64,000 nt of DNA from Affinibrenneria salicis (GCF_008710095.1 NZ_VYKJ01000007.1:124001-188000); one strand, 5' to 3'; positions 8,332 to 17,487 are shown, numbered from the stretch's first letter. The notes: generated from the letters alone by a model not told the origin. A program made the numbers and translations.

Positions 8332-9297
8332 TCAGACGGGGGCGCTATCAAGCACCTGCTGGATAGCGGTCGCCAGTTCGTTGATTTCGAATTTCGCCAC
8401 ATAAGCATCAGCCCCCACCTTGCGGACATGATCCTCATTCGCGCTGCCGGATAACGAAGAATGAATAATTACCGGAATATGCCGGAGAAAGTCATCGTGT
8501 TTAATATTACGGGTCAGCGTAAAGCCATCCATCTCCGGCATTTCCAAATCGGTCAGCACAAAGGCGATTTTTTCCGAAATGGGTTTGCCTTCCGCCTGGG
8601 CCTGTTGCTCCAATTCCTTGATTTTATTCCATGCATCCTGACCGGTAACGTGCATGATGGCCGGAATCGACATCATGTTCAGCCCCTGTTCGAGCAGCGA
8701 ACGGGCGACTTTGGAATCTTCGGCCACAATGGCGACCGCTCCCGGTTTGAGCGGAAACTTTCTCGTTTCTACATTATTTATCCGAATGTCGCGGTCGACA
8801 GGGATGATGTCATGCAGGATCTGTTCAACATCTAAAACCAGCGCCAGCCGGTTGCTGTCTTTATCACTGTCAAGCCGGGCGATGCTGGTGACGTAGCGGC
8901 TGCTGACGCCCGCCTCGGCGGTGTGTACCTGATTCCAGTCAAGCCGGACAATATCGTCCACGGATTCCACCGCAAAGGCCTGGGTACTACGCGCATACTC
9001 GGTTACCAGCAGGATATTCAGCCCGGTTGCGGGCTCACACCCGGCTACCGCGGTGAGGTCAATGACGGGAATAATCTGCCCGCGGATATTCACCATACCC
9101 AGCATCGGCGGTTTCATCCCTGCCGCTTTGGTCAACGCCGGCATGGGAACAATTTCGCGCAGCTTAAACACATTGATGCCAAACAGCTCGGATTTATCTT
9201 CATGCGGGGCGCTTCCCAAACGGAACAGTAATAGTTCAAACTTGTTGGCCGACGTGAGGTTAGTTCTCTCATCAATTTCTTTTTGAATATTATTCAT
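8332..9297 (-). CDS. cheV: chemotaxis coupling protein CheV
   Basis: 321 residues: a CheW-like domain (about 18-165, with FGINVFKLREIV and GMVNIRGQIIPVIDL) joined to a response-regulator receiver domain (about 187-315) with acidic pair E193-D194, phospho-acceptor D250 in LTDLEMPEMDG, Ser280/281 and K302. CheV links chemoreceptors to CheA and its phosphorylation tunes adaptation. E. coli lacks it; Salmonella and many plant-associated enterics have it. The gene is isolated from other chemotaxis genes, as is usual. TGAGGA sits 6 nt before the ATG. I found no convincing sigma-28 promoter. Confidence 0.95.
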   Translation of the reverse strand: MNNIQKEIDERTNLTSANKFELLLFRLGSAPHEDKSELFGINVFKLREIVPMPALTKAAGMKPPMLGMVNIRGQIIPVIDLTAVAGCEPATGLNILLVTEYARSTQAFAVESVDDIVRLDWNQVHTAEAGVSSRYVTSIARLDSDKDSNRLALVLDVEQILHDIIPVDRDIRINNVETRKFPLKPGAVAIVAEDSKVARSLLEQGLNMMSIPAIMHVTGQDAWNKIKELEQQAQAEGKPISEKIAFVLTDLEMPEMDGFTLTRNIKHDDFLRHIPVIIHSSLSGSANEDHVRKVGADAYVAKFEINELATAIQQVLDSAPV

Positions 9298-9709
9298 GCT
9301 TTCCTCAATCCGAATACATTACGTTTAATAACCTGGCGGGATGAGGGCGTCGCTGTCTCGCGTTCTTACCGCATGAGTTCACGGTCTCCCCCGTGCTCGC
9401 ACCGCTACTCATCACCTTCAGGCTGCAGGTGTGTTGTCCTCGCCCCGTTCCGCGGCGGCAGGAGTGTCTATAACTCAAACAGATTGGCGTTATACGACCG
9501 CTTACCGATAGTATCGGCACCAGTTGGTAATTACTGAGATGATTATTTTATCCATAGGGCCCGTTGGGCATTTTCGTTCAGGCTGGTATAACATCGGCTG
9601 TAGCCGATTGAAGTGGCAACCTCCATTGAGGCGCTCACGGCAGTTTCATTCATTACCGGCACGGGCGCGTTTTCCGGTTAACCGCCTGTCTGACACGACG
9701 AAGGTAGAA
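9298..9709. promoter_or_regulatory. divergent control region cheV / allA-like
   Basis: About 410 bp between divergent genes with no gene. It contains a perfect 13-bp palindrome, CCGATA-G-TATCGG (9505-9517), a possible regulator site. Downstream of it, AAGGTAG precedes the allA-like ATG at 9710. Confidence 0.4.
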
Positions 9710-10216
9710 ATGGTTAACAACAGCAATAACCAAAAGCCCGGGAGCGCCAGCCCTCCTTCCTGCATCATCAACGCCAGGCCGATTAACGCAGCGGACTTTT
9801 CTCCCTTTGGCGTCCTGTTTGTCGCAGTTGGTCACTCGGCGACGCACCGGCACCAGGCGACGCACAGCGATACCCGCATTGAGACGCAGTGGGCGACGAC
9901 GCCTCCCCGGGCGGACTATTGCGATATCCGGCTGATGGAGAAACATCCCCTGTCCACCCAGGCTTTTTTCCCGCTGGACGTCGCGCGTTACCTGATCGTG
10001 GTGTGTCCCGACGCCGACGGACAGCCCGATAGCGCCCGCGCGCGGGCTTTTGTGGCCGATGGACGGACCGCCATTCAGTATCATCAGGGAATCTGGCACT
10101 GCAATATGACCGCGCTGGACCGACCGGGATTGTTTATCAACCTGGTGCAGAAAAACGGCGGCCCGCAGGATTGCATCTTTATGGAAGTCACCCCGTATCG
10201 GGTGGCGTTAAACTAA
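9710..10216 (+). CDS. allA: ureidoglycolate lyase family protein
   Basis: 168 residues starting at the ATG after AAGGTAG; the longer open frame from 9524 runs through the promoter region. Family AllA/DAL3: it follows the pattern RPINAADFSPFGVLF, then a central cupin with HPLSTQAFFPL, YLIVVCPD, GRTAIQYHQGIWH (a metal/active-site region) and a C-terminal D..F.EV. AllA splits ureidoglycolate into glyoxylate and urea at the end of allantoin breakdown. No other allantoin gene is adjacent, although a ureidoglycine-type transaminase lies at 57665. Some family members act on other ureido acids, so the exact substrate is inferred. Confidence 0.8.
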   Translation: MVNNSNNQKPGSASPPSCIINARPINAADFSPFGVLFVAVGHSATHRHQATHSDTRIETQWATTPPRADYCDIRLMEKHPLSTQAFFPLDVARYLIVVCPDADGQPDSARARAFVADGRTAIQYHQGIWHCNMTALDRPGLFINLVQKNGGPQDCIFMEVTPYRVALN

Positions 10217-10253
10217 ACCAGTGCGGCCGCGCCCTTCGCGGCGTTGCCTGCGG

Positions 10254-11492
10254 TTATTCCGCTTCGTTTAACGGCGACCAGCCTTTACCCCACTGTCGGC
10301 TCAGCGCGGCGGGAAGCTGGCCCGTCACGATGTTTTCCGCGCCGTGCCACAGTGCGCAGCGGTTGAATGCCGCGCTGAGGTCATGAATGCGCCGCGCGCC
10401 GAGTTTAGTACCCGGCTCCAGGTGCAGCGCCTTAATTTCAAACAGCTTCTGTTTGCGATGGATTTTAGCATCCACCCGGCCGATCAGTGCGCCGCGATTG
10501 AGTATCGGCAGCGTGAAATAACCGTACTGACGCCGCGCCTGCGGCGTATAGCACTCCAGCCGATAGTCGAAGTCAAACAGGGTCAGCGCGCGTTTTCTGT
10601 CCCACACCACGGGATCGAAGGGCGACAGCAGCGTGGTGAGCGTGGCGCTTATCCGCTTCTGCTGCGCCTGTTGCAGCAAGTCGTATTGAGAGCGGTGAAC
10701 ATAATACCGTCCTTCCAGCCCTTCGACCGTTACCGCCGTGATTTCCTCGCTGTCCAGCAAACAACCGATATGTTCGTCGGTTTTAACGCGCTTCAGCCGG
10801 TAGTAATCCGCCAGCCATTCGGCTTTGAACAAACCGAGGCAGGCGGCGGAGCGGCGCAGCATCGCCGTTTCGGCCTCCGACTGAGATAACGACCGGCCGG
10901 CGTCGTCGCTGCCGGGCAATACCCGTTCGGCCAGATCGTAAACGCGATGAAAATTGCGCCGCTCGGCCACCATCAGCCGGCCGGCGGTAAACAGTGTTTC
11001 AAGGTGTTTTTTATAGGGTTTCCAGTCCCACCAGCCGCTGGCCGCCGGTTTATCCGCGCGGAAATCGGCCGATCGCACCGGCCCGTTTTCCGCGATATGC
11101 GCCAGCAGCGCCTCGATCTCCTGTCGGTGCGTATCAAACCATTGCTGCGAATATTTCCAGCCCATACTCTCCGGCTGCAGCATGCGATGGCGCAATAACG
11201 GATAGTCTTCGATAGGGATAAAACAGGCTTCATGCGCCCAGTACTCAAACAGCTGGCCGGCGGCCAGCGCCTCCTCCAGCCATTCGGCCGGGTAGTGTCC
11301 CAGCCGGCTAAACAGCACCAGATAAGGACTGCGCGCCACCACGCTGATCGTGTCGATTTGCAGCAGCGCCATGTTCCTGATGACGGCGAGGAGATCGTCC
11401 CGCACGGGTTTGCGCTTTAGCGGATGCCGCAACCGTTGCGCGGCGAGATGCAGATTACGGGCGGCGGAAAGAGAGATAACCGGCTGCGGCAT
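10254..11492 (-). CDS. ycaQ: DNA interstrand-crosslink glycosylase YcaQ (AlkX)
   Basis: 412 residues, matching the HTH_42 family throughout. The N-terminal winged-helix region carries the Q45-I-D47 motif in MALLQIDTISVVARSPY, the Q-phi-D signature described for E. coli YcaQ/AlkX, a glycosylase that unhooks nitrogen-mustard-type interstrand crosslinks. Later conserved stretches include YWAHEACFIP, LSPFDPVVWDR and the C-terminal LHLEPG. It converges with the allA-like gene, 37 bp apart. No partner is visible. The long plus-strand frame across it is a shadow. Confidence 0.9.
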   Translation of the reverse strand: MPQPVISLSAARNLHLAAQRLRHPLKRKPVRDDLLAVIRNMALLQIDTISVVARSPYLVLFSRLGHYPAEWLEEALAAGQLFEYWAHEACFIPIEDYPLLRHRMLQPESMGWKYSQQWFDTHRQEIEALLAHIAENGPVRSADFRADKPAASGWWDWKPYKKHLETLFTAGRLMVAERRNFHRVYDLAERVLPGSDDAGRSLSQSEAETAMLRRSAACLGLFKAEWLADYYRLKRVKTDEHIGCLLDSEEITAVTVEGLEGRYYVHRSQYDLLQQAQQKRISATLTTLLSPFDPVVWDRKRALTLFDFDYRLECYTPQARRQYGYFTLPILNRGALIGRVDAKIHRKQKLFEIKALHLEPGTKLGARRIHDLSAAFNRCALWHGAENIVTGQLPAALSRQWGKGWSPLNEAE

Positions 11493-12120
11493 ATCGGTAT
11501 CCGTTAATCAAAATGACAGGCAGATACCGATAACATATTTTAACCAGTGGGTAAATTTACCTGCTGAAATCAGGAGGACAAATCAGATCCAGCAATCGGG
11601 TTTTCAGACCAGCGGCGACAGGCCTGATATCGCGCCAGACAGTATAAAGAAAACGTCAGTCAGCCGGTTGTTCGGGGAATAACAGGAAGACGTGAGCCGT
11701 CGTCTCAACACCATATATGCGCAAGAACGGCCTAAGGCTGAAATCATTCAGTAAGTCATGCAAAAAGCGCCAGACTGTGTCGCGCAATTATCTGACCGAT
11801 GTAAAATCGCACAACCCTGACAGGGGCGGCAGTAAAAACGCACAAAAATAAATCAAAAAACAAACGAATTAATGCATTTTTCTCATCATCAGTCAGCGAA
11901 AATGAATTGCGTGACACGGCCTGAAGCCGTTTCAGCCTCGACAGATGACAAACGCGTCAGTGAAAAGCAGGAAAATCAGTATTCGTTTTACCTGCCAGAT
12001 ATATTCAGGTAGTGAACGTCGCTATCGTTGCGGGAGACTATTTTTTAATAAAATCAAAGGTATTTTATTGTTTTGTGTGTTGCCAACGGCCGGCGAAACA
12101 AAATCCGGCGGATTTAGCCC
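11493..12120. other. gene-free stretch containing a MITE-like element
   Basis: About 630 bp without a supported gene between ycaQ and the FlaR-like kinase. AT content rises sharply after 11800. It holds the inverted-repeat element at 11771-11923; nothing else was recognised. Confidence 0.6.
11771..11923 (+). mobile_element. MITE-like element, copy A (about 153 bp)
   Basis: Ends CAGACTGTGTCGCGCAATT and AATTGCGTGACACGGCCTG are inverted repeats (16 of 19 matching). A diverged inverted copy lies at 57222-57376. Both share ATCTGACCGATGTAAAA, a CCTGACAGGG core, AACGCACAAAAA, TTAATGCATTTTTCTCATC and CAGTCAGCG. It is too short to encode a transposase, so it would be a non-autonomous element mobilised in trans. 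No certain target duplication. Confidence 0.75.
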
Positions 12121-12660
12121 TTAGTCGACAGTCGGGGAGGATGAGATTATCGCCGACACGAATTCGTTAATCTGCGCTTTACCGCGTAGGTGGACGACCG
12201 GAACATTTAGCCCTTTCGCCCGCCGCTCAGCCTCGATAGCCGGTCGTTCATAACGATCGAAGCGCCATACATATCGCAGGAACGACACAAATTCCGCATC
12301 TATTTTCTCTGTACAACCATCAGGCAAATCAGGCCTTGGTTCGTTACGTAGCGACCTGAGCGCTACGCGTTTCATACAGATGAGCCGGGGCGCGTCCAAC
12401 CATATGATAAGATCCGCGGTTGGTAAACGTAAGTCGAAAGTTCGGCGGTGATAATTGCCTTCACAGATCCAGCGAGAATCTTTTATCGCCGCGGAGACTC
12501 TGACTCTGAACTCACTCGCCACGGGTTTAGTCCAGCCCGGCCCCCAGAAAAGCCTGTCGAGGTGGACCACCGGTAAGGCAAGTTTTTCCCCGAGCTGGCG
12601 AGCTAATGATGACTTTCCGCTTCCTGCATTACCCAGAATGACAATACGTTTTGGCTGCAT
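12121..12660 (-). CDS. AAA/adenylate-kinase-like P-loop protein (FlaR/topology-modulation type)
   Basis: 179 residues from the ATG at 12660; a start 30 nt further up is possible but has a poorer context. P-loop GNAGSGKSS at about residues 10-18, followed by LALPVVHLDRLFWGPGW and a WICEGNYHRRTFDLRLPTAD lid region. This matches small kinases often annotated as DNA topology modulation protein FlaR or adenylate-kinase-like ATPase. The phosphate acceptor is unknown. It lies alone at the edge of the low-GC region that ends at the tRNA gene. Confidence 0.8.
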   Translation of the reverse strand: MQPKRIVILGNAGSGKSSLARQLGEKLALPVVHLDRLFWGPGWTKPVASEFRVRVSAAIKDSRWICEGNYHRRTFDLRLPTADLIIWLDAPRLICMKRVALRSLRNEPRPDLPDGCTEKIDAEFVSFLRYVWRFDRYERPAIEAERRAKGLNVPVVHLRGKAQINEFVSAIISSSPTVD

Positions 12661-12950
12661 AGCAACGTCCTGATGCCATGCTCCCGGCACAGTCCAGGCA
12701 CGGGGGTTCCGGCCTCAGCTTTGCTTAAGGATGGCGATGGTTTGGCTGTCGGTAAACCGTGATTTTTTCATAAGAATCACCTGCGTTCAGATTACGAGAA
12801 AACGCTACTTATGAACACGCCGCTTTTCGGCGGAATGACCTGATTTTTTCTCAACCACGCTGCCAGAAATAGCGGGTTCACTGACGTCCCGCATTCACGA
12901 TCATTTCCAGCTACTTAAACCCGTGTCTTGAGGTTAATTGGGTATATAGA

Positions 12951-13652
12951 TTATTTATACAGTCCGAACAATTTTTTAAACGCCAATTTTCCGCAGGGAG
13001 AAATATTAACTTCCCGATACCCCGGAACTCTGGTTAACCATCCATGCTGCTCACAATGCGTAAAAAAAACAGCCCCCGCGTCTCCGCCAAGATGAAATCG
13101 ACGCTCACTCCAGTCAAGGCAGGCACAGCATTTTTTACGCCGTGTTTTGGGGTTAAGTGTAATACCTGACTGCTGAAAATGTTTTTGGCCTGATGGGGTG
13201 ATCGAACTTCCATCAGACGTCACCCAACCTTCAGCAACCATGAAATCATAAATATGAACTGCAATTTCGCCAGCTAAATGGTCATAGCACGTTCGGGCAA
13301 CCCGTAACGAGGAGGGGGTGCCAACTTTGGCTAATGACGGCGATCGCCATGATATCCCCATGATTTTTTCAATCAGCTCTGCAATATCCTGTCCCGCCAG
13401 ACGATAATAGCGATGACGTCCTTGAGAAAGACACGTAATCAGGTTCCCACTGATAAGGCGGGACAGATGGGCGCTGGCCGTGGAAGCGGCTATATCAGCC
13501 ACCGCGCTCAGTTCTGTGGCGGTCCATGCGCGTCCATCCATCAATGCGCAGAGGATTTTTACGCGAGAAGGATCGGATATAGCAGCCGCTACGGCTGCCA
13601 TTGAATGCTCAAGTGCATCACTATTATCAATTAAATCAGCGTGTTTTAACAT
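12951..13652 (-). CDS. ArsR-type winged-helix transcriptional regulator
   Basis: 233 residues. The first 90 form an ArsR winged helix (AISDPSRVKILCALMDG, then TATELSAVADIAASTASAHLS with the recognition helix, then GRHRYYRL). The C-terminal 140 residues are an extra domain with a CCACLDWSERRFHLGG stretch that may bind a ligand or metal through Cys-Cys. It is the last gene of a leftward operon after an antibiotic-biosynthesis-type monooxygenase and a broken ACT-domain gene, starting 2 bp after the ACT stop. It is therefore a likely regulator of that small stress operon. Confidence 0.85.
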   Translation of the reverse strand: MLKHADLIDNSDALEHSMAAVAAAISDPSRVKILCALMDGRAWTATELSAVADIAASTASAHLSRLISGNLITCLSQGRHRYYRLAGQDIAELIEKIMGISWRSPSLAKVGTPSSLRVARTCYDHLAGEIAVHIYDFMVAEGWVTSDGSSITPSGQKHFQQSGITLNPKTRRKKCCACLDWSERRFHLGGDAGAVFFTHCEQHGWLTRVPGYREVNISPCGKLAFKKLFGLYK

Positions 13653-13653
13653 T

Positions 13654-14044
13654 CTACTCAGGCAATATCGTCCATTTATCCGTCACCTTGCCGACAACGA
13701 TATCATTATCTGTCACAAGGATCAGTTGGTTTGAATGGTCGCTGTATTGGCGCAAAATATTAATACCATTCCCGGCCCGGGTTGCCGCCATCTTACCCCA
13801 TTCACCGGGCTGCTCTTGCTTTAGCTTTTGGATCAACGGTCTGTATATATTCTCAACCTGAAAATCTTCATTTTTAAGATCCGTTTCGGCCTCGTCTCCG
13901 TTTTCGACAAGAAAATGCGCATGTGCTTTGTCGGCTACGGTAAAAACGCACTGCCTTCAAGACTAATAGCATTTCGCTCTAATATCGCTCCTGGCGCCGC
14001 CAGTTCTCCGGGGGGATCTTTAAAATGGCATGGATATCATACAT
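13654..14044 (-). pseudogene. ACT-domain-like amino acid-binding protein, frameshifted twice
   Basis: Three frames join into one protein. It starts at an ATG that overlaps the monooxygenase stop (MYDIHAILK), continues one frame over as DPPGELAAPGAILERN..SLEGSA, then shifts again to VFTVADKAHAHFLVENGDEAE and RPLIQKLKQEQPGEWGKM, then NGINILRQYSDHSNQLI and a stop at 13654. The first break looks like loss of one A (AAAGAT read as AAGAT), the second like two extra Ts in a T-run. The net +1 agrees with the total length of 391 nt. The family resembles ACT-domain proteins found beside monooxygenase/ArsR genes. As sequenced it cannot make the full protein; a sequencing error at homopolymers is the alternative. 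Confidence 0.7.
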
Positions 14045-14360
14045 CTGAGCTTCCTCTGGTTTCTGATGAGTAGTCTCTGGCCACATGGGCAATACGGATG
14101 CGGTAAAAAGAGAAGATAGACTTCCGTCCTTCCGCCTGAGCAGCCCGATGCAGGACGTTTTTTTTCCATAACAATACCGATTCTTCATCACGCCACCACG
14201 ACAATGAAAGTATTTTTCCTGACGTGGTCAGGCTCTGGAAACGCTCTATAGAGATAAATCCATCAATATCCGCTAACAGCGGTTTCAATTCAGCCGCAAG
14301 CTGGAGATAACGCGCCTGCCGTGTGGGAATAACATCCGCCTCGAAAAGTACTGCAATCAC
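14037..14360 (-). CDS. antibiotic biosynthesis monooxygenase (ABM) domain protein
   Basis: 107 residues from a GTG start preceded by AGAGGGCAGGA. The longer frame upstream (to 14552) is AT-rich and runs into an IS end, so it is not used. The core matches ABM-type ferredoxin-like proteins: VIAVLFEADV, LAAELKPLLADIDGFISIERFQSL, LSLSWWRDEESVLLWK, H-R-A-A-Q, then FYRIRIAHVARDY. Such small dimeric proteins include cofactor-free monooxygenases and haem-degrading enzymes; the substrate is unknown. It heads a leftward operon with the ACT remnant (ATGTATGA overlap) and the ArsR regulator. The IS3 element ends 167 bp upstream and may have altered its promoter. Confidence 0.82.
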   Translation of the reverse strand: MIAVLFEADVIPTRQARYLQLAAELKPLLADIDGFISIERFQSLTTSGKILSLSWWRDEESVLLWKKNVLHRAAQAEGRKSIFSFYRIRIAHVARDYSSETRGSSDV

Positions 14361-14588
14361 ATTCCTGCCCTCTATGTATTCGACAGGATGTGACTTTAAC
14401 GTTTTCAGCGCTGAACACTTCGATAATGGACGAAATATGGATGTCGTCAGAAATGACCCTGCAGAATTCGATAATCGAGAATAGTTACTTGTTTTTATTT
14501 TAATTTTTTTGTTCAGCGATGGTGACTGAGCTGTCCCTGATGTAGCGCCCACCTTATTTTCAAATCAGTCAACGAAAGCGAGGCCACG

Positions 14589-14879
14589 GTGACGAGACAA
14601 CAATATACTCCGGAGTTGAGGCGCAGGGCTGTAGCGTTACTGCTGCGAAAGCGGCAAGTCTGTTGCCCGTATGGCGCGGGAGCCTGATATCAAAGAGAAC
14701 ATGCGCTACAACTGGAAAAAACTCTACCAGGATAAGGCGGGGCTTCTTTTTCCAATTCTCCTCGCCTGTCCGAACAGGAGCCGGAGATTCGCCGCCTTAA
14801 AGCCAAACTTGCCGAACCGGAAGAGGATACGCTCATCCTGAAAAAATCGGCGGCGTTCCTGGCGCGGGAAAGCCGCTGA
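14589..14879 (+). pseudogene. IS3-family OrfA remnant
   Basis: The frame opens with a GTG and reads TRQQYTPELRRRAVALLLRK, then is broken. Later pieces read RYNWKKLYQDK and, just before the stop at 14877-14879, LSEQEPEIRRLKAKLAEPEE and TLILKKSAAFLARESR. These are the helix-turn-helix and leucine-zipper end of a standard IS3 OrfA, interrupted by stop codons and shifts. Confidence 0.7.
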
Positions 14880-14916
14880 GATAGCCATGGTCACTCAGTG
14901 ATCGGCTTTCCATAAA

Positions 14917-15726
14917 GTGAAGCGAATTTGCCTGTTGTTCAATGTCAGCAGGCGGGGTTACCCGTCATGGCGCAACCGGACACCAGCCAGCGAGTCGTCT
15001 GACGACATCCTGAGCCAGAGGCTGATTCAGTTGCATCACGACAGCCGGGGAGCTTACGGTATCCGGCGTCTGCAAAGTGATGTACAGAATGAACAGCGTT
15101 TTCATGGTAAAAGCCGCATCATCCGTCTGATGAAACAGTCCGGCCTGAAAGCCGCAAATCACACTCGCTATAGAGTGACGACCAACAGCCGGCACGATTA
15201 TCCGATAGCGCCCAACCTGCTGAACCGGAAATTTAACCCGGCAGAAGCGGATGTTACGTGGGCTACGAATATAAGGGATATCCGCACGGAAGAAGGCTGA
15301 CCGCATCTGGCGACAGTCACTGATCTGTATTCCCGACGAATAATCGGCCGGATCCTGAGTAACAGACTGAAAACTCAGGTTGTGATTAACGCACTGGAGA
15401 TGGCGATACAACAGTGAAAGTCGACAAGGCCGCTGATAGCGCATTCGGATAAAGGGAGTCAATATGCGAGCCATCGATATCGGGATGTACTGAAAGATAA
15501 CGATTTACGCTGCTCAATGAGCGGGAAAGGCTGCTGTTATGACAGTGCGGTAATGGAAAGCTTCTGCCACACGCTGAAAACGGAACTGATGCAAGGTAAA
15601 GCGGTTAGCCGCAGAGAGCAGGCAATCAACGCCCTGTTTGATTATATTGAGGTATTTTACCATCGCCGTCGCAAACATTCGACGCTGGGTTATCAAATGA
15701 CGGTGGATTATGAAATGGCGGCATAA
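14917..15726 (+). pseudogene. IS3-family OrfB transposase remnant
   Basis: The first part (to 15300) reads VSRRGYPSWRNRTPASES, LIQLHHDSRGAYGIRRL, then WATNIRDIRTEEG followed by an in-frame TGA where family members have Trp. The DDE catalytic core is damaged: the first Asp of the W..DITY motif is Asn here. After a frameshift near 15415 the sequence continues with HSDKGSQYASHRY, MSGKGCCYDSAVMESFCHT (second Asp and Glu regions kept) and EVFYHRRRKHSTLGYQM to a stop at 15726. It is not functional. Confidence 0.8.
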
Positions 15727-15965
15727 TGAGGTGGGAATAATTTCATGGACAGAACAATCTTACATATTATGCTACCTTGAAGAAGCATTTGCTGAGACTA
15801 TCGGTTTGCTTTGAGCGCGGGGAATGAATGCTAAATATATCATTCAGGGGTTAATATTTCCTTTAGGTAATATCTATGGGATAACTTTCCCCTCCTGCGA
15901 CATGAACCTGCGGGGGCCAGTAACGGTTAGTGGTATCATGTATAGTGTCTGGTATGGAGTTCGGA

Positions 15966-16250
15966 ATGATCACGCAAGAGAAGGCGTTACAGATAGCAAG
16001 GGATTATGCCGAACAATACGGGCGTGGGTGGGATGACCGTTATCATGCAGCCAGTCCTATAACCTTAAAGGGTGAACCTGTATGGATGGTTTCTACCTCT
16101 GACATTGAATATTCTGATGAGCTTCCGTGGATGATGGAACATATGCCAAATCCTTCATATTATTATATCAGCATGGTAGAAGGAAAATGTATTGCGATAG
16201 GGAGTCGGCCGGATGAATTTAAAAGAGTAAATGAAGATGGTTTTTCATGA
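15966..16250 (+). CDS. YrhB/Imm35-like immunity protein
   Basis: 94 residues from the ATG at 15966, chosen because GGAG lies upstream; the frame is open to 15930. The layout ITQEKALQIARDYAEQY, then PVWMVSTSDIEYSDELPW, then SYYYISMVEGKCIAIGSRP resembles the YrhB family (Imm35), small immunity or chaperone-like proteins next to polymorphic toxins. No toxin gene is intact nearby: the upstream DNA is the decayed IS and the downstream DNA is gene-free. It is probably an orphan left after loss of its partner. Confidence 0.65.
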   Translation: MITQEKALQIARDYAEQYGRGWDDRYHAASPITLKGEPVWMVSTSDIEYSDELPWMMEHMPNPSYYYISMVEGKCIAIGSRPDEFKRVNEDGFS

Positions 16251-16941
16251 TGAAAAAACATGAAGTTATATTCAGAAAATTATCTGCATTTATATTAACT
16301 TCATCATCCTGGGCCAGACTGTATTATCAGGGGCAGCGAGAAAAAGGAAAATTTCATCAATCCGCGTCCGGGATCTGGCATTCAAATAGATAAGGAGTAT
16401 TTACCGCTTCTGGAAGACCCGAATCCACTACGACGAAGCGAAATATATACTGGCACTAAATAGCTTTGTATAATAGCACTACGCCTGTCCTGCAGGTTGC
16501 GTGACAACGATATCACGATAAAATTACAATCAACTTTTTAATAATTATTTAAATGCTCTTATCATCAGTTACGCGCTGTAGCATGGTCAAAAGTGAAGCA
16601 TCAATGCGCGAAGCTATTTAGAAGAGCGAAATTTGTCCTTACTGAAGCCATAAATAGCTTGTCGAATGCATCAGGGCGTGACGCGGACGTTTCTAACCTA
16701 ATGCTGTATGAATCTATGGGGATCTGATCAGGGAATCAATAAACTAACGACATAGAACCAGTGTATTATGAATCGTATGCATAGAACTATTTGAAACTGT
16801 TATAAATAACTTCGCACATTGATGCTTCACGTCTCATCGAACGAGGCCAGTACTGGCGGGATGTCATGTCCTGCATGTGTAGCGCTATTATGCGAAGCTA
16901 TTTAGATAAACTAACCCGCATTAGTGAGTTCGGATATTTTT
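16251..16941. other. AT-rich gene-free stretch with remnant and repeats
   Basis: About 690 bp without an intact gene. Directly after the immunity gene a short frame (to about 16462) could be the tail of a lost protein (INPRPGSGIQIDKEYLPLLE). The remainder carries several copies of a short motif, described separately. Confidence 0.55.
16456..16902. repeat. nested inverted repeats sharing GCGAAGCTATTTA
   Basis: A motif GCGAAGCTATTTAGA or a close variant occurs at about 16456-16480 (minus), 16608-16622 (plus), 16651-16661 (minus, short), 16800-16815 (minus) and 16888-16902 (plus). The inner pair extends to about 31 bp with 28 matches (16593-16623 against 16800-16830, both starting GTGAAGCATCAATG). 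The outer pair extends to about 25 bp with about 20 matches (GCTATTAT in front of the motif). No open frame explains this. Confidence 0.65.
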
Positions 16942-17367
16942 TTATTTATGAACCGTTTGAATAATATTGAAGCTGTCGCCTTTTAGTACGACCTTGAAGG
17001 TTGAGATATATGCTTTTCGTGCGTTTTTTTTATCCTCACCATCTGTTCTTATATTCACTTCGATCTGAGTGAGATACTCCTGGCCCGTTTTAAACTTAAA
17101 TTCACCAGGCAGAATGCAAAAAAGACCAGATTTTGGTTGCTTGTCCGAGGGGAAAATGACCTGTTCTAAGGGGTTTTCAATATTGTAAGTGATTGCTGAT
17201 ACCACAGTCTCATTGCTTTGTATGGGTAAGGAAAAACATACATCGCTATTTCTCACGTGAGCAGGAACTAATGTTTCTTTAGTATATCGCTGTTCCAGAT
17301 TGTCACTCAGTGTGCAACCACTCAAAAGGACGATTAATGAGATTACGGATTTGTTTAAAATGGTCAT
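16942..17367 (-). CDS. putative periplasmic lipoprotein, T6SS-immunity-like
   Basis: 141 residues with a clear lipoprotein signal: short basic start, hydrophobic VISLIVLLS and lipobox LLSGC with Cys18, followed by T-L-S-D, which does not carry the Asp+2 inner-membrane retention signal. The mature part has HVRNSDVCFSLP, then beta-rich segments and CILPGEFKF, a pattern I associate with putative T6SS immunity periplasmic lipoproteins. It lies beside a broken metallopeptidase effector in the same orientation, which supports a former effector-immunity pair. Codon use is AT-rich compared with the chromosome, suggesting transfer. Confidence 0.7.
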   Translation of the reverse strand: MTILNKSVISLIVLLSGCTLSDNLEQRYTKETLVPAHVRNSDVCFSLPIQSNETVVSAITYNIENPLEQVIFPSDKQPKSGLFCILPGEFKFKTGQEYLTQIEVNIRTDGEDKKNARKAYISTFKVVLKGDSFNIIQTVHK

Positions 17368-17487
17368 TTGAATGGAAACCCTTCAAGAATTTTTTGATAA
17401 TTTGCATTAAGCTGATCGTCTATAGGCCCCACACAGGAAACTTCACGATCTTCACCTCTATCTTGCCAACCAAAGCTTAAGCGCGAA

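Larger units (their letters stand above)
14527..15756 (+). mobile_element. decayed IS3-family insertion sequence (about 1,230 bp)
   Basis: The ends TGAGCTGTCC...CCCACCTTATT (from 14527) and, inverted, TGTTCTGTCC...CCCACCTCATT (ending at 15756) are imperfect inverted repeats of about 32 bp with TG/CA tips, as in IS3-family elements. Between them lie remnants of orfA and orfB. The size is right for the family. No 3-bp target duplication is evident (GAC against ATC), consistent with age or rearrangement. Confidence 0.8.

Noticed and set aside
8332..9600. Sigma-28 promoter for cheV
   Set aside because: GCCGATAC occurs on the minus strand at about 9511-9518, but no matching -35 element is at the right distance and it is over 200 bp from the gene.
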